From contig CAMPDV010000852.1 of the NCBI GenBank assembly GCA_946699065.1, forward strand, positions 1-64,000: DNA of 64,000 bases, read 5' to 3'. A program made the translations under genes and the position numbers. The DNA comes from Loxodes magnus. Its lineage: Eukaryota; Ciliophora; Karyorelictea; Loxodida; Loxodidae. Of this stretch, positions 48,301 through 62,159 are shown in pieces. Under the pieces are notes generated by a model. The model was not told the DNA's origin. It did not search any database and saw nothing but the letters and a program-made list of their open reading frames with translations. Positions within the stretch are counted from its first letter, which is position 1. The number at the start of each line of letters is the position of its first letter.

Positions 48301-49587
48301 GTCTAAAACTGGTATCAGGACTTTACTCAATCTTATATTAAAAATTAGCTTTTTTTAAATAATAACACTAATCTGTATAAATTCATCTTTGCATATAGCC
48401 CAGCAACATTCACTATTTTCCCTTTGAGATAAACATAAGCAATCTATATTACAAGTCACTAAATTTAAAGATTTAACTTAAATATATGCATTTGCAAAGA
48501 TTATTTTATAAGCCATACCACATTTACTACTTTACTATACTATACTACTATCTCCATTTTTATTCCTTAGTCAACAGAGTAAAAATAGTAAGCATAGTAA
48601 TAGGAAATTATGATTTACGGAAACAGAAAGTTGAAAGTTGTAAAGTCAGCGATTAAGTAAATGGATTAGATTTAAGAAAGAAGTACAGAGAATTAGAGAC
48701 TATTGAGAGATTTAGAGTTATAAAATGATTGATTAACTTTAAAACAAATCTAGCCATTTTTATTTAACCTTGTAACGTAAGTTTATTAGTATTTTTAAAA
48801 GTTTATTATATAGCATTTGAATAATACTTTTTATTTTAAAAGGTAAACTAAGCAGAAATGAAATATGTGGGATATTAATAAAATAAAGGTGAAGTGAGGA
48901 ACTTTAAGATTAGATAAATAGATAATATGAGTTTGCATGCTTAAATGGGATTTAAAATAGTAATTTAGTGGCTTGGAGAAATCAAGAGAAAAGAAATCAA
49001 CCTTCTTGCTAGGTATAATCATTTTGAATTTATTTAGCTTTGCAAATCTTAAGTAGCAAAGAGAGGTTTATCTTCCAGCGAGACAGATATTCGATTAGGT
49101 GTTAAGAATAAATTGCAGCAAAAAAATAAATAAGCATCTAATTAAATCTTTCTAGTTAAACTTAATAAAACTTCATTCTTATGAGCATAAATTAAACTTC
49201 AATCATGCTGATAGCATCAAATTTAGCTTGTTGTGAATATGAAATTTTCTCTAGAAATGAAGGAGTGAAAATGACTTAGATTATTTAAAAGAATATCATA
49301 AAGTTTTATACATGCTTCTTTTGGGCCAAAATATGTATGATATTTAGTAAATTTAATTTAAAATAAATTAATAAATTTATTAAAATAGAAGTGCAATATA
49401 ATTACTAAAATGGTAATAATAATCAAAGACTATATACAAGGATCGCATTTTTAGCAGTTAGTATGTAATTTGGCTTTATTTATTATGATTTGAATAAAAT
49501 GAACTATAAATTAAAAATTTATTTTCATTTTCGAGTTTAACGACATTTTTTGTGATTTAAACCCAAAATTAAACTCATGCAATAAAA
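45302..49587. other. AT-rich stretch, no gene defended
   Basis: Over 4 kb. Many open frames under the altered code, none with a motif or a paralogue here. A short direct duplication (AAGAAAATATAAATAAGAGTGAAA type) lies at about 45619-45642 and 45692-45716. The last few hundred bases must hold the promoter of the receptor gene. Confidence 0.4.
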
Positions 49588-52500
49588 ATGAAATTGATAG
49601 CAATTTTTTGTTTGATTTTAATAGGTAACATTCGCTTAGTACTTTCTTAGTCTATTGCGCTTCTAACCTCTGAAATTTCTAATCCTTAGCTTGAGTAAAT
49701 TATCACCTAGAATCTTCAATCTTAGTTTAACTTGGAATTTTTAACTTGGAAGCTGCTTTCTTAGTTCTAAGCGTTCGAACTAATTTAAGAATGGAAGAAA
49801 AATAAAAATCTGATACAAGTTATTGATATTACAGCTTCTCCCATTTTTTCCTTCCAAATAAATAGAGCTTGCTAAGAGCATAATATCCTACATTTCATTA
49901 CAGATTTACAATCTTCCGACCTACGCTGGCTGCATGAATCTGTCTATACTGATCCAAGTAGCGAAGAAGAAATGGAAGCAATAAAAATTCTCCTTTAGTA
50001 CTACAACTGAAAGGATATAGGATTAATTTAGGACTAGCATTAAAGTGAACTGTTTAACTAGATTTCTAAGAGCATGGCAACTATTGTTAAGCTAAAGCTA
50101 GTCTTGACAAGCTAGTAGTCTATATAGTATCATATTAATACTCAAGCTGGAATCCTAAAGACTTTTGGAGTTAGTATTTTTCTTTTTACTGGGTAGTCTA
50201 AAATGACTTCGGATATTTGATAGTTGATTAATAAAATATAACTAGATAAAATAGGGTTTCAGTGAATTTTTACTTAGAGAGCTTTTTCGGCTTACACTGA
50301 AGACTCAACGTCAAGAAATGAAAGCATTCCTGATGGATTTTGTGGAATATCAAAAGGCATATTTAAAACATACGTTGAGCTATAGTGAAACTTTCTGAAG
50401 CAGTACTTAGATTAAGCAAACGAACTAAGGTAAATATGTGGAACATTCAATAACCTTCATTGCTTCCTAGAAAATATTCCCAGAGCATCAAGAGATTTTA
50501 GTATTTATAACTCTTAAAATGGAACCTTAAAGGAAATAGGGGTAATTAATTCTCTTAACTAGACAATAACTTGGAAGTAAAAGTTTCTATTTTTGGGTCC
50601 AACATGAACTGCTCCAGATGGAAAAGACATTATAATAGAAATTTCTTATCAATAAAGTAACTTAAATTTTGATGGAGTTCCTCAAGATTGGGTTAATACC
50701 ATAATTCAAGGAGTTGAGCTAGCTGTTGATTATATAAATAAAAAGTAGGATATTTTAATGCATTATATAATAAAGGCTAATGGATATTCAGTCGGTGCTA
50801 GTGCTTGGGATTATACATTTGCAGATTAAAACTACTAAAGCAATATTAACAATTTTGGAATAGCAAGAATAGGAACTTATGCATCTGGAGTCACAAAGTA
50901 ATGGCTTTAATATTTATATGATCATGGAGATTATAAGCCTATGGTAGGAACAACCTCAAGCAACTATATATTTTCTAACTAAACAAAATACCCTAACTTT
51001 GTTAGGATAATACTATCAGACTCTTTTATTTCTTCTCTTCAAATACTAATCATCAAAATATATGGATGAACTAAGTTTGCTCTTGTTTATTAGAACAATA
51101 CTTGGGCAGTTGGATTAGCTAAAAACCTAGAACAAGAAGCTTAGACCTAGGGAATATAAGTAATGAATCCTGAAAATATGAGACTGCTTCCAGAGGCAAT
51201 AAAAGGAGATTCTTAAGAGGAATAATAGAAATGGAAGCCTTAAATTGAAGCTTTCTAAAAGTGTGGTACTAGAATAGGAATTGCCATTATTAATCCAGAT
51301 GAGTTGTTCTACTAAGTACTTCCATACTTGTATGAACTTGGAAGTAGATAGGGAGACTGGGTTTGGCTTGCCAGCTAATGAATAATTTAGGATTAAATCA
51401 TAAAAGCAAATACTGATAAAACTCTTAAGAACTAGTTAGAAATTATCAAAGGAGCCTTGCAATATAACCCTTCCTCCTGAATAGGAGAGTTTGGCCAATA
51501 AATGTTCAACAAATTTTAGGAGAAATATGGTGTCACTCCTTATACTTCAGCTTCTTATTCGTTCGATGCTGTAATTCTACTGAGCTATGCTATTGAGTCT
51601 TTGATAGATTAAGGAAAAGATTACAATGTAGCATAAAACTTGAATGAAGAACTAAGAAAAATAAAAGTAGTAGGAACAAGCTAGCAAAGACTTCAGATCT
51701 AGAAAGGAACTAACGATCCTATTTCCAGAATTTTCGAAATAGTAAATTTGAGAGATAGTAACGGAGATGGTGTATGAATTGACGAGAAAATAGGGTATGT
51801 ATGCTAAACTTGTGCTATTATAATAGAATTAAACGAGCAAGTTATGTGAGGAGACGGAAGCTTCAATATTCCAGAAGATGTTATAGTTGATATAGATTGC
51901 CCTTTTAGATCTAGAGATATAGAAGAATCAAAAATAGGATAAATAGCATACAAATCACTTTTTGGTTTCATAGTAATAGTTACAATAATTCTCAATTGGG
52001 TTGGGTATAAAAGTTGAAAAAATGTAAACGCATAAAAAATAGTTGAGAAAAAAGAAATGACAATAGAAGATGGACTTTTTTTAATAACATTAGCTATAGA
52101 GCAATGCTAACTGCTAGCAATAGGACCTAGTTTTACTTAGATATGAGATTGGTTTGAACGCTTCCTTGACTTATTAAATTTTCAAATCTATGAAGCAATA
52201 GGTTGGGGAGACTAAACAAATGAACTAATCTTCTATCTCCATTGTTTCATTTGTTTTTTACTTCTACTAACGCATGTAATTCTTCTAATGAGATTGGAAG
52301 AAAAATTTCCTAAATCTTCTTCTGCCCAATATATGGTTCTATTCTCATTTTATTTCATACCTGTAATTTAAGACCTGCTATTCATTCCTATTTTATGAAG
52401 CTTAACAGAAGTTTTTATTTGCAAAAATGGAGTAGATTTCAACAAGAACGGAGAGATTGAGCTTAATGAAAGTTATTTAGAAAAAGACTGCAAGCTAAGA

Positions 52501-53322
52501 TGTTGAACAAATGAACATCTTAACTACTTAGTGCTATCTTTCATATGCTTATTTATTTTTATTCCTTTAACTTCCATCTTAAAGTTCCTTACTCAATGGT
52601 TTACTCCAGATCAAATTATAAAGAAATATCCTGGTAGCTTTCATTTCAAGACAGTATTTCTAACTGTAATTGTTTTCCTCTGTAAGATATTAAAAGGTGA
52701 TGATACAATAATAGGAATACTCCAATGCTGTATTTTCTTCAGCTATGCTTTGATTTAGTTCTATTGGAAAGCATATAACTACGATTGACTGAACTATCTT
52801 TAGATCTTAATTTACTTCATGCTTTCAGAGAGCTCACTTATTGCAACCATTTCAATAGAATTTTAAAATGTTAATAAGATAGTATGAATCATAATTTTGC
52901 CAGCTGCTTTGATAGTCACTATCTTTTTAGGGAATTTTTTATTGCTAAGAAGAGCTGAAAGGTTCATTTATAGAAAAAACTAGGACAATACTCTATGATG
53001 GAGATTTGCTTTTAAGCTATTTGCGAAAGTGTAGATGCTTGAGAAAGTATTATAAGCTCAAAAGTAAAGAAAAGTATCAATTTAATACAACTAAATTCCT
53101 CTTTAAGATAACTTTTTATAGTCAAACAAGAAAGCACATAAAGAAGTTAACCTAGGCAATCTCAATAACTTTAGCGAGCCAGACCATGAAACTCATAAAG
53201 ATTAGAATTTTAGCATGTCTTTGGATAAAATAAGTTAAGGTAAGGATTTTAACAAAAAAGAAAATGAAGCCGTTAAAAATATAAGCAACAATTTATCTTT
53301 AGAAGATATATAAGAAAACTGA
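49588..53322 (+). CDS. Large receptor: periplasmic-binding-like ectodomain plus multi-pass membrane domain
   Basis: Uninterrupted 1,244-residue frame, ATG 49588 to TGA 53320-53322. Signal peptide at 1-20 (MKLIAIFCLILIGNIRLVLS). Residues about 25-720 look like a receptor ligand-binding (ANF/Peripla_BP-like) ectodomain, with GPTWTAPDGKDI near 338 and IARIGTYASG near 425. From about 785 there are eight or nine hydrophobic segments, then a polar cytosolic tail. Two calcium-loop motifs: DSNGDGVWIDEK at 723-734, next to the membrane, and DFNKNGEIELNE at 950-961, a full EF-hand loop between membrane segments. Dozens of TAA/TAG and many internal TGA codons are used. Two further in-frame TGA follow within 120 bases of the chosen stop. 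Likely a surface sensor; class C GPCR-like layout, but the membrane part was not matched to a named family. Confidence 0.75.
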
Positions 53323-55300
53323 GCAAAACATTCATAAATTTTGTTTCTACTTAAATTATTTTTAACTTAAATAACCTCATTTAATCTAATCAATTTCTTG
53401 AAGTAAATTTACCTTAAGAAGAAATAGGTTACTTGATGATATTGATTGAGATTTTAATCTTGTCGATCATTTGTAATATTTCTGCTCTTTTGTTTATCAG
53501 GTAATTTAATACTCAAATGCTACGCTTTTTCTCAAAAAGGTTTAATTATCTTGAATATTTTCAACTATAACCTGGCTATTTATAATAATAAGAAAAGCAA
53601 AACTAAGCCTTGCTTCAACTTGCAAGCATAATAGAAAAATAAGAATAATAATTTGCATATATAAGATAATGAAAGCGTTTAATTTTTCTATACCTTCTCT
53701 GAATATTTTAAGAAACAGTAAGTAGATCATTTGTTTTAGCCTCCTATTATCTAATATTTAATCAAGCTAAATTATGAATTTCTAAATGTTTTAAATCTAT
53801 TTTTTCTTAATTTTTCCTTCTATATCTAAAGAATAAAGATGCATCCATTCATCACTATGCATCAAACCTTTTTTCAAGCCAATATTTTAACTATTTTATC
53901 TCTTTTATGTTTCTTTTAGTTTATATGCATCACTTAAAATTTGCTGCTATCATTAGCTATAGCTAAGATAATAAAAACAGATGTTTTCATACATGCAAAT
54001 AAATAAATTTAGAGTCCTTAAACTATTTATTATAAGCTATTTATAGAAGATGGAATAAAGCATATCAATAGTCTACTTTCTTAGTAAATTGAATATCTAT
54101 AAGCAAGAAATAATTCTTATAAAGTCTATTTTGAAAGTAAACTGATAAAGTAGATATAAACATTGCATACACTAAGCTAGTAAATAAAGCATTGCATAGT
54201 TTATAGATATAAATAGCCCTAATTAACAAAATGATTTAGTATCAGTATATTCTTAATTAATATAAGATAGCATATATGTATCAATTGTATGTCTAGTGGC
54301 TATTAAAGAAAATTAAGATACTTATAATATGAACTAAGTTAGTTAAAAGGAACTTAAATTTTAAGGGTCTAATGCTAATTGATTAGAATCATGCTAAGTA
54401 TTTAACTTAAGAAGACTTGGATAGACTAATTTATATGAATGAAGCATATTTACAAGCTTATATGAAAGAGTTAATATTTTAGCGAGAAAATAAGTTTATT
54501 CTATTACATTCAGAAGATAATAATAGATAAAATTTAGACTAAAAAGGTATAATATCATATGATGCTAACTATAAAGAAACAATTTTAAAAATATAGAGGA
54601 GTAAAATATATCCTATTATATATTAAGTCTAATATTTTAAAATTTTATATACTAAAACACTCATAAAAGGTAAATGAGATTGCTAGCATAAGTTAAAATA
54701 ATTACTCATTTAGGTAGAAAAGAAAATAAAGGCTATTGGCTAAAAGATAAGATATAATATAATTATTTGTTAGGATAGAAAGGAAAATTTATCTATCTTG
54801 AAGTGTATATTGTATTAATATATATGAGATAGGTGAATAATAAAAGAACTGTATGAAGAAAATTCTTTTAATTTATTGCATGAGTTAAACTATCAGAATA
54901 AATACTCATTTAAGACAAAAAATTAGTTTGAAGCTTGTAATGAAAAAATTTACAAACGGAAGAGAATAATGACTTTGAAAATAATATTCAAAGGATAATT
55001 ATCTACAATAGATGGGATGAAAAAGCGTAAAATTAGTAATAAGAACCAAATAGTGAATATTGTTTAAATTCTCGTATATACTTTAGCCACTTAGCCAATC
55101 TAACTTATTATTTAAACAACTATAGCACACTATTTGCTACTTTAATAAAGGTATCATACAAATTAAATAAGCTAAATTAAATTAAAAAAGAATCATCGAA
55201 CTAAAACTAGATTTAATTACAGAAGCAGCTTTAAAGATTTAGAGATGTATTTAAATTAAACTTAAATTAACTTAAATAAAATAATCCCATATAACTATTC
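53323..55300. other. AT-rich stretch, nothing supported
   Basis: Downstream of the receptor. Open frames exist but are low-complexity Ile/Lys/Asn/Gln without motifs. No repeat copies were seen. Confidence 0.4.
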
Positions 55301-56100
55301 CTATGATACTAAAATATCAAAGAGAAAATTAGTTTACCCTTTACTAATATTAATGCTATTTACTCTATCTATTATTTTTCAGACTAAGAGATTAAATTTA
55401 AATTTAAATTTCTCATTTATCGTAAAATTACCTTCATTATATGAATCTATCTGCTTCAAATATTTAAATTTCTTTCTTCTTTATATTCATTCAAACTTTT
55501 CTGTATATTTTGGCAAAAATTCTTCGTTAAATATTTTTATTATACCTAAAATATCTTCATAATGAGTTTAATTGTGCCATAATTATTCTTGCTAGCTTAA
55601 CTTTTTGCTTTATTTTAAATTCTTCCCTTTGCTTTACCTTGCTCGTTAATTACTTTATCCTTATCTTAATATCTCTCTAACTTTCAATTTTGTTACTTTA
55701 TCTCATTTTATTGAGTGAAGTCTTTTTTATATCTGCAATGAATCTCATCACTACAAAAATGAAGTTTTTTCCCTCAGAATATGAGATTTTAAAGGTATAT
55801 TTTAAATGCTTTACAAATACATGTCTGATTCCTTATTATCATCTGCTTATGATTTTTATCTTTTTCTTTAAAAGATATATCACTAATTAACCTTTACTAT
55901 TCACTAAGAAACAAGTAAAGTATATTCATTCTAAAACTAATAATTGCAGCATAAATTGAATGAAGGTATTATAAAGTAATAATAGCGAGCTAAATAAAAG
56001 AAGTTCAGAACTTACTTATTGATATCTAGCTTAGTGTAAAATAAGTAAGTATAAAGGCCTAGATTAATTAGAGAAATAGGGAAGAGTAAGATTAAAGCAA
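55300..56100 (-). other. Possible minus-strand coding segment
   Basis: A minus-strand frame from about 56040 leftwards reads as a hydrophobic segment (ELLLFSSLLLLYNTF), then FLVNSKGQLVIYLL, FIFVVMRFIADI and a basic helix (IKQLTSKVKQREEF). It is protein-like for about 220 codons and is better than the plus-strand frames over the same bases, but TGA codons become frequent near 55350. Unrecognised; it may be an exon or remnant of a membrane protein. Confidence 0.3.
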
Positions 56101-57858
56101 TCTTAGGAATAAATACTATGGACTAGTTATTGGATGAATTTGGTAAGTGGTTATAGGTAATTATGAGCTGATTAATTATTATGAAGAGGTTATAAATTTA
56201 ATTAGTGTTTTCAGATAGAGGTATGAAAATTCAATAAATCAGTTTGTTATCTAATTGTGAAAGCAATTATAATGGTGAAATTTTAATGAGAGTATATATT
56301 TGATTTTTTAAGCATAGAAGTAACCCAAAAAATTCTATTAGGAGGTAAATTTGCAAAAGTAAAATTAGATAAGATCCATGCTTAATAACTTGGATAGAGC
56401 AATAACACCAGAATTTCAAGCAAGGATGATATCAACTTTAAATATTAATTTAGCTTATCTCTATATTCTATGATATAGGTTTATATTTTCATTAATAGCT
56501 TAATACTAATAATTAATAAATAAAATCTATTTAACTTTAACAAGAAAATCAATAACTTCTTTAGTAGAATAAGCCTTTTCAAACTTTAATTAATTTATAG
56601 CTTTACTATATCATTTTTATAGTGACTTGCATAAATAGATTATATGACTGCAATATTTGAAGTAGTAGAGAGAAAATAAAAGTATTTCTGTAACATTATC
56701 AGACAAGATGGAAGGGTTATAAGAGAATAAGCTATAAGTGTATAGTCATATGAATCTTAGTTACTATGAACTTAAATTAATTTAGTTTTTAACAAGTAAG
56801 GATAGTCAGATGCTCTAAGTGAGAATAGTCATTTAATATGGTCTTCTTATAAAGGAAAGAGAATGAGAAAAAGAAAATTTCTAAGAAACTTTTATTAGAT
56901 TTATCAGTTAAGGAATTAGATTTAAAAGCTTGAATAAATGAACAAAGTATTCAAGATAAATTATAAAATAACTTTATTTTAAAGCTGTTTCAATTATTTT
57001 TAAAGTCTCTCTTACATTATGTTAAATATAAGAGATTTCCAAGTATCATGTTGAGATTTTATCTAAAGAATGATAGATAAAATAAGATAAGAAAGTTAAA
57101 ATCAAGTATGCTAGGTCTCAATGTTTATTAAATGAATGAATAAAATAAAGAGACTAACAACTTAGATACTAGCAAATCTAGAATATTAACTGGAGTTTAT
57201 TTTTTTCATTACATTCACTTAACTCATCCTATCATAGCTACATAGCTACACTAGAATATAATTCAAAAGTGAAAAGCTAAAAAAGGCATACTATGAACGA
57301 GAAGTTTTTTAAATGAGAGCATAATATATTAGATAACTATCTAAATCACTAATTATAAGTATATTTTTAACATCTATCAGCATTAAAATTTATCTTCAGT
57401 TCTCTAAAAATCAATCTATTTATTTTTATATCCTGAATTTTTTTCAAAAGTGAAATAAAATGGCAATTAGTTAGGCTTTAAATGCTACACGTCTAATCAT
57501 TTTATTAAACATCCAGACAGCTTAGTTAAAGAATCTTATCTATTGTAATTTTCCATGCCTTATAGAATTAAATTACATCTAATAATCACTTAATAACTTA
57601 GACTTTAGAACTGGTCAATTTTAAAAAGTTTGATTTATGTAATGAAAAATTATTAACTTTAAGCCAAATAATTTGGCTAGATTTTTAGAAGAAGTCATAC
57701 ATCTTAACTATGTTAGCTTTTGATTATTAAAAATTCTGATTTAGACACTTCTGATAAATAATGAAGGAAGTAGTAGAAAATTAGAGTATAAAATCTAGAG
57801 GTTCTGAGCCAGAGTATGAAGAATACAGGATATAATAGCTTAAGATTAGCAAGTCCAA
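56100..57858. other. AT-rich stretch, nothing supported
   Basis: No motif-bearing frame, repeat copy or strong hairpin seen before the membrane protein gene at 57859. Confidence 0.4.
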
Positions 57859-59094
57859 ATGGATAAAGAATAGCTATATTTATATAAATCAAATGAAAGC
57901 CAGAATGCTATATAAGAAGGCCATAATGGAGATCAATAGAAGATAAGCATAATAATTAAACTAAAAGCCTTTAGTGAAGATTAAGAATATTAATTGTATA
58001 TTCTAAAATAGAAAGGAATATCATAACTTGCTACTATTAACATAAAATCAGAATTAAGAACCAGCCATACAGATGAATAGATAAAACATTGTAGATGAAA
58101 GAGCAAAATTGTTTAAAAGCTAATACATTGTTATACTATTCATTTATTATTAACTCAACTATTAATATACACATTTTTTAGATACTCTGAAGCAGCATAA
58201 ATGCCCTCACTTCCTTTTATTTGATTACTAATTTTCTTACTTTTAGCCTTTTAGTCTAAAAGGCTAAAACTATATCCTTTTTAGTAATCTGCTATGCTTG
58301 ATATTTCAATTATATCGCATTAATTTTAAAATTAAGGAATTTTCATTGATAGCTATTAGTTAATTTAGACTATCAAGAATCAATTAACTCTATCAGTCAA
58401 TATTTAGTTAATATAGAAGATTGGAAATTTATCATGGATTAAAAGTATTGAAGATCTAAATTTTAATAGCTTAGATATTATTAAGCCAAACAAGAAATAT
58501 AGTACTTTTGCCTTTAAATAAATAGATTCAATTTAGAAAGAGTCATTACAAATTAACTAAATAATATCAGCTTTAGTTTCCATAGAAAATATCTTGCTAT
58601 ATATACTTATTATATTCTAAAGAATCAATCAACTAAATGAATGTGTATTAGTTTATCTCTAAACTTACTTTCAAGTTTTATAGATACTTTTGTTTAGTCT
58701 CTCTATATCTAATTTACTTATAAATTTCTGAGATTAAATTAGATGCTACTTTTACTTCAAGGGTTTATAATGCTATTGGTTATTTTAAGGAGGATCTAAT
58801 GACTTATATGGCACTTGCATGCTTATTACTATTCTTTGCTCAAGTGAGACTTAAAATATTATTGTCATGTTTATTCTTACATCGTAAATTTGGGATGTAA
58901 GTATCATAGTGCTAGAATTATTTCAACTATATGAATTACCACTCTTATAGTGGATGAATAGTAAACCTAGAAGTGTTTTTCGATCATTAAATTATGAGCA
59001 AGTATAAAGTGTTACGGCTATTCTTCAGCTTATCATATCGAAATAGTTAATCTCATTTGTTTTTCTAATCTATCCTAAAAAGGGCAAAGAGTGA
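57859..59094 (+). CDS. Unrecognised polytopic membrane protein
   Basis: ATG 57859 (MDKEQLYLYKSNESQ) opens a frame of 411 residues to TGA 59092-59094, with a soluble Gln/Lys-rich start of about 100 residues and then hydrophobic segments (LPFIWLLIFLLLAF, ALVSIENILLYILIIF, FQVLQILLFSLSIS, QNIIVMFILTSQIW, LISFVFLIY) separated by polar loops, such as IGNLSWIKSIEDLNF. It ends KKGKE. Five or six membrane passes, role unknown. Two other plus frames are also open in parts, so this reading is uncertain. It is convergent with the minus-strand gene ending at 59053, overlapping it by 42 bases. Confidence 0.4.
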
Positions 59095-60502
59095 AAAGAC
59101 TTATATATTTTTAAAAGAAAATCTTTAGCTTATAAATATTAGTTTTTCACGCTAATTTTAGTTCGATTAAAAACCATAAATTAAATTTAGATTAGAACCA
59201 AAAATTTAATTTGCCAAAGAGCTCAGAATTTTGGACTTCCAGAAGTCTTTAAATACAGAACATAATATCATCACGAGAAAATTAGTTTGAGATTTATCAT
59301 CTCCACTTAATCTATAAGCAATTCCAAGTCACTATCAACTCTATAATCCAATGCAGATATTGCGAATGGATAGATTTGAATCACCTCATTGAAGCCTCAT
59401 ATTCCTGGAATAATTTAATACACATGCACCTCGCGAAACAATCTAAAGGGTGTAATAACCAAAATAATAAGCAGGATTTAGGCTTCTTGTACCATTATCC
59501 TTTGGAACCATATTTAGTATTACTATACTCAATGCATAAAGTTTAAACAAACCAAAATTTACTATAATTTTCCTAAATTGAGGATATTTATATTTCTATT
59601 GTTCATAATTTCCGATTTATATTAATACATCTATTTAATTGAGTTACTTTGTATAATCTCATATAACAATGTTTTAATTAAGTTTTGTTGTATTTATACT
59701 TTCAGCCTTTTATTAAAGCTGCCATAAAATTCCTTCTGAAGTAAGTTTGGACTCTTTATACACTTTTGAAGATGTGCTATGTTTGTTGAATATTGATTTT
59801 AGATCATTTCTTAGTTTGATTCAGCCAACATAGGATTATTCTCTTATTTAATACTTTATCCTTTACATTCTACTATTTAAATAAACTACCAACAAATAAA
59901 AAATTTCTTTCCCGATATCAAAAATATTAAATCTAAGCTCTTATCTAATTTTTATTTTTGAGTCTATACTTTAAATACAAATTTAAGATTCTTAATACTT
60001 TGTTTACCTTTCATCAATCAAAGGCTATTTCGTTTTCAAAAGTTTTACTTTATTCTTTTATTTGTGTAAATTTGAATACAGTAACCTCTTCATAAGCAAG
60101 AACTTATATACTTTTCAAAATTTTATCCTTCTTTCTATTAAGAATTTTGAAATGGAAGCTTAAAATATTTTCAATAGTTTTTCTAATTATCTTTAAAGTA
60201 TTTAATTTATTTTCTCTTAACTAATATAAAAGCTATTTCTACTTTTAAGCTAATAAATACGAATCTTCTTCCTCTTTAGGTTTGAAAATACCATTTTAGT
60301 TTCTCCAATGATATTTATAAAGCTATTAACTTACTCTATCTCAGACCTATCTTCACTTTTTAGATATAAGGGTATGGTATTTCTGTTTACTTTATACTTC
60401 TTAGTGCTTAGCCTTCAAACTTTCATTGTACAAAATAATTATCATCTTTCATTTTACTAAGGCTTCTATTTCAAAATAAAAACATTTAAATTCTTCCTTC
60501 AT
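59053..60502 (-). CDS. TmcB-like ciliate membrane protein, N-terminal part (tentative)
   Basis: ATG 60502 (MKEEFKCFYFEIEALVKWK) opens a charged helical frame to about 59800 (LLYQLRENKLNTLKIIRK). A single frame change then leads to KVYKESKLTSEGILWQLQQKAE, LNPAYYFGYYTLQIVSRGAC, VLNYSRNMRLQWGD, LQSWQWLGIAYRLSGDD and VFKDFWKSKILSSLANQ, ending at TGA 59055-59053. The RG-C-NYSRN and YRLSGDD pattern followed by a KSKILSSLANQ helix is, from memory, like large ciliate TmcB/PAS-type membrane proteins; this needs a search. It is short for that family, so it is C-terminally truncated or continues by splicing. The frame change may be a tiny intron or an indel. Confidence 0.45.
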
Positions 60503-60664
60503 GGATACAAATTAGATATAATAGAAAATAATTTAATTGTGCTACTTTAAAATAAGATGTTTATAATAATTTTAAGGTAGATATTAAAGCTAGCTCATAA
60601 GCTGTAAAACAATATATCAAAAGTATTCTAAATACTAAGGAATTTATATAATCATAATTAATTA

Positions 60665-61345
60665 TAGTGATTCCACCTTTAATAGATTCATCACTGTATT
60701 TAAGTTTTATTGCTTTTTCAGATCTTAAATTTCCTGTCTTCATCTTAATCGTTTTCCTAAAAGATATGCTTATTCTTGCTGATCGAATTCTTTTTTATTA
60801 TTAGGATCTAACATCAGTCAAGTTCCTGTTTTTGATTTATTAATTCCTTTCTTTATTTTGCAAATACTTTATCACTGAATTTAATTCTCTCTATACATGT
60901 TCTTTCTATATAAAATTATATTTATAGCGCAATATAGTTTACGAAACGATTGTCATAACTTTTAATTTTCTTGTTACTATTCTCATTAAAATAGCTGCAG
61001 TATATTTCATTATTATCAAATCTTCTTCAAAACCAACATTATTTTTTTCTCCTATAAAAAGAATCTTTTTCTGGCTGATATTAAGGTTCTACTTCCAAAA
61101 ATTGTTCATCAATTAGTTTAAAAAACATACTTTCCGTCAAATCTACTTCTAACAACCTTTGCTTCTAACAGTCCTTTACTCATATTTGCTGAAAATCAAT
61201 TTTCATTTTTTGATTCCTTCTAGTTCTTGTACACTTCTATAACTTAAAAATTTTCGTTTTTATATTTTTAAATTCTTTAAGAATAGTTTGTTAATTTTAT
61301 TTTGGCTGAGATTAGTAATTTTAAAAGAGACTTTATACAACAAGA
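60665..61345 (-). pseudogene. CCHC coiled-coil family (copy N), decayed
   Basis: Nucleotide-level homologue of copy L (32410-33111): both share, in order, the AAAATTAACAAA block, a TACAAGA-CT-GAAGG block, the CAGCAAATATGAGTAA region and the 3' stretch around CTTTAATAGATTCATCACTG. The zinc knuckle has gone and no single frame covers it. An old inverted or dispersed duplicate, 28 kb from copy L. Confidence 0.5.
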
Positions 61346-61349
61346 TTTG

Positions 61350-62159
61350 CATTACATAATATAATAAATGTAAGAGAAAGTATAAAGAAATGTAGATTAA
61401 GTCTTGCCAAAGTTTACAATGATATAGGAATAAAGTAATGGATTTATTTTAGGAAAATATTCCAGTACATTGTTTGTAATGTTTGGTAATGATCCGCCTC
61501 ATGAAGGTTATTAAGTTATAATAAATTGTTTAGTTAAGCCTATAAACTTTATACGGAAGCATCTAGATTACTTAATATATTATATGGGTATTTAATGATT
61601 AGAAAGGAAAAATTGGGTAAAGGCAAATTATATAATAAATTTTAAAATATCATGACTTAGTTTTTAAGAAGGAAGTGCTAATACTTTATATAAGCAAAGA
61701 CTTAATCATTTATTCTATTTTGGTATCTAAAGGTAAAGCTTAAGTTAAAGTGAGTATGAGATGCTTCAATTTTATTAAGTCGTCCTTTTTTAATGAATTT
61801 ATTGAGTTTACTTTATTAATCGTTTCTTAAGAGAAAATTTATTACTATGTATCTTCGAATAAATTCGAATCAATTTTAGCTCTTTTTCTACTTCCAAAGA
61901 AATTAGTTTCTCTTGTAGTAGTTACTTTAATTATAATTTTTAATATTTCTCATTCTTAGCCACATTTTTTGATTTTTTATCCTTTATATGCTACAATACT
62001 CTCCACTCTCCACTCTTCTCTTGAACTTCTTACTACTATTTATTTCATTCAACCTACTTACAATATTAAAATAATGCTCATTTATCTACCTAATTACATT
62101 AAATTTTATCTTAGATATACTTAAAAAAATTTAATCTCAATTGAATACCTTTCATATCT
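61350..62159. other. AT-rich stretch, nothing supported
   Basis: Lies between the CCHC remnant and the 3' end of the second receptor copy. No gene or repeat identified. Confidence 0.4.

Noticed and set aside
45302..49587. Many open frames longer than 100 codons on both strands
   Set aside because: With TGA as the only stop in AT-rich DNA such frames are expected by chance. None has a motif, a paralogue or a composition shift.
51804..51995. Minus-strand 63-codon ORF identical in translation to one at 63535-63726
   Set aside because: It is the antisense shadow of the receptor's near-identical block in both copies, not a gene.
59100..59640. Extension of the 57859 plus-strand frame to 59737
   Set aside because: The minus-strand reading with YRLSGDD and NYSRN over the same bases is far more convincing, so the plus frame was ended at TGA 59092-59094.
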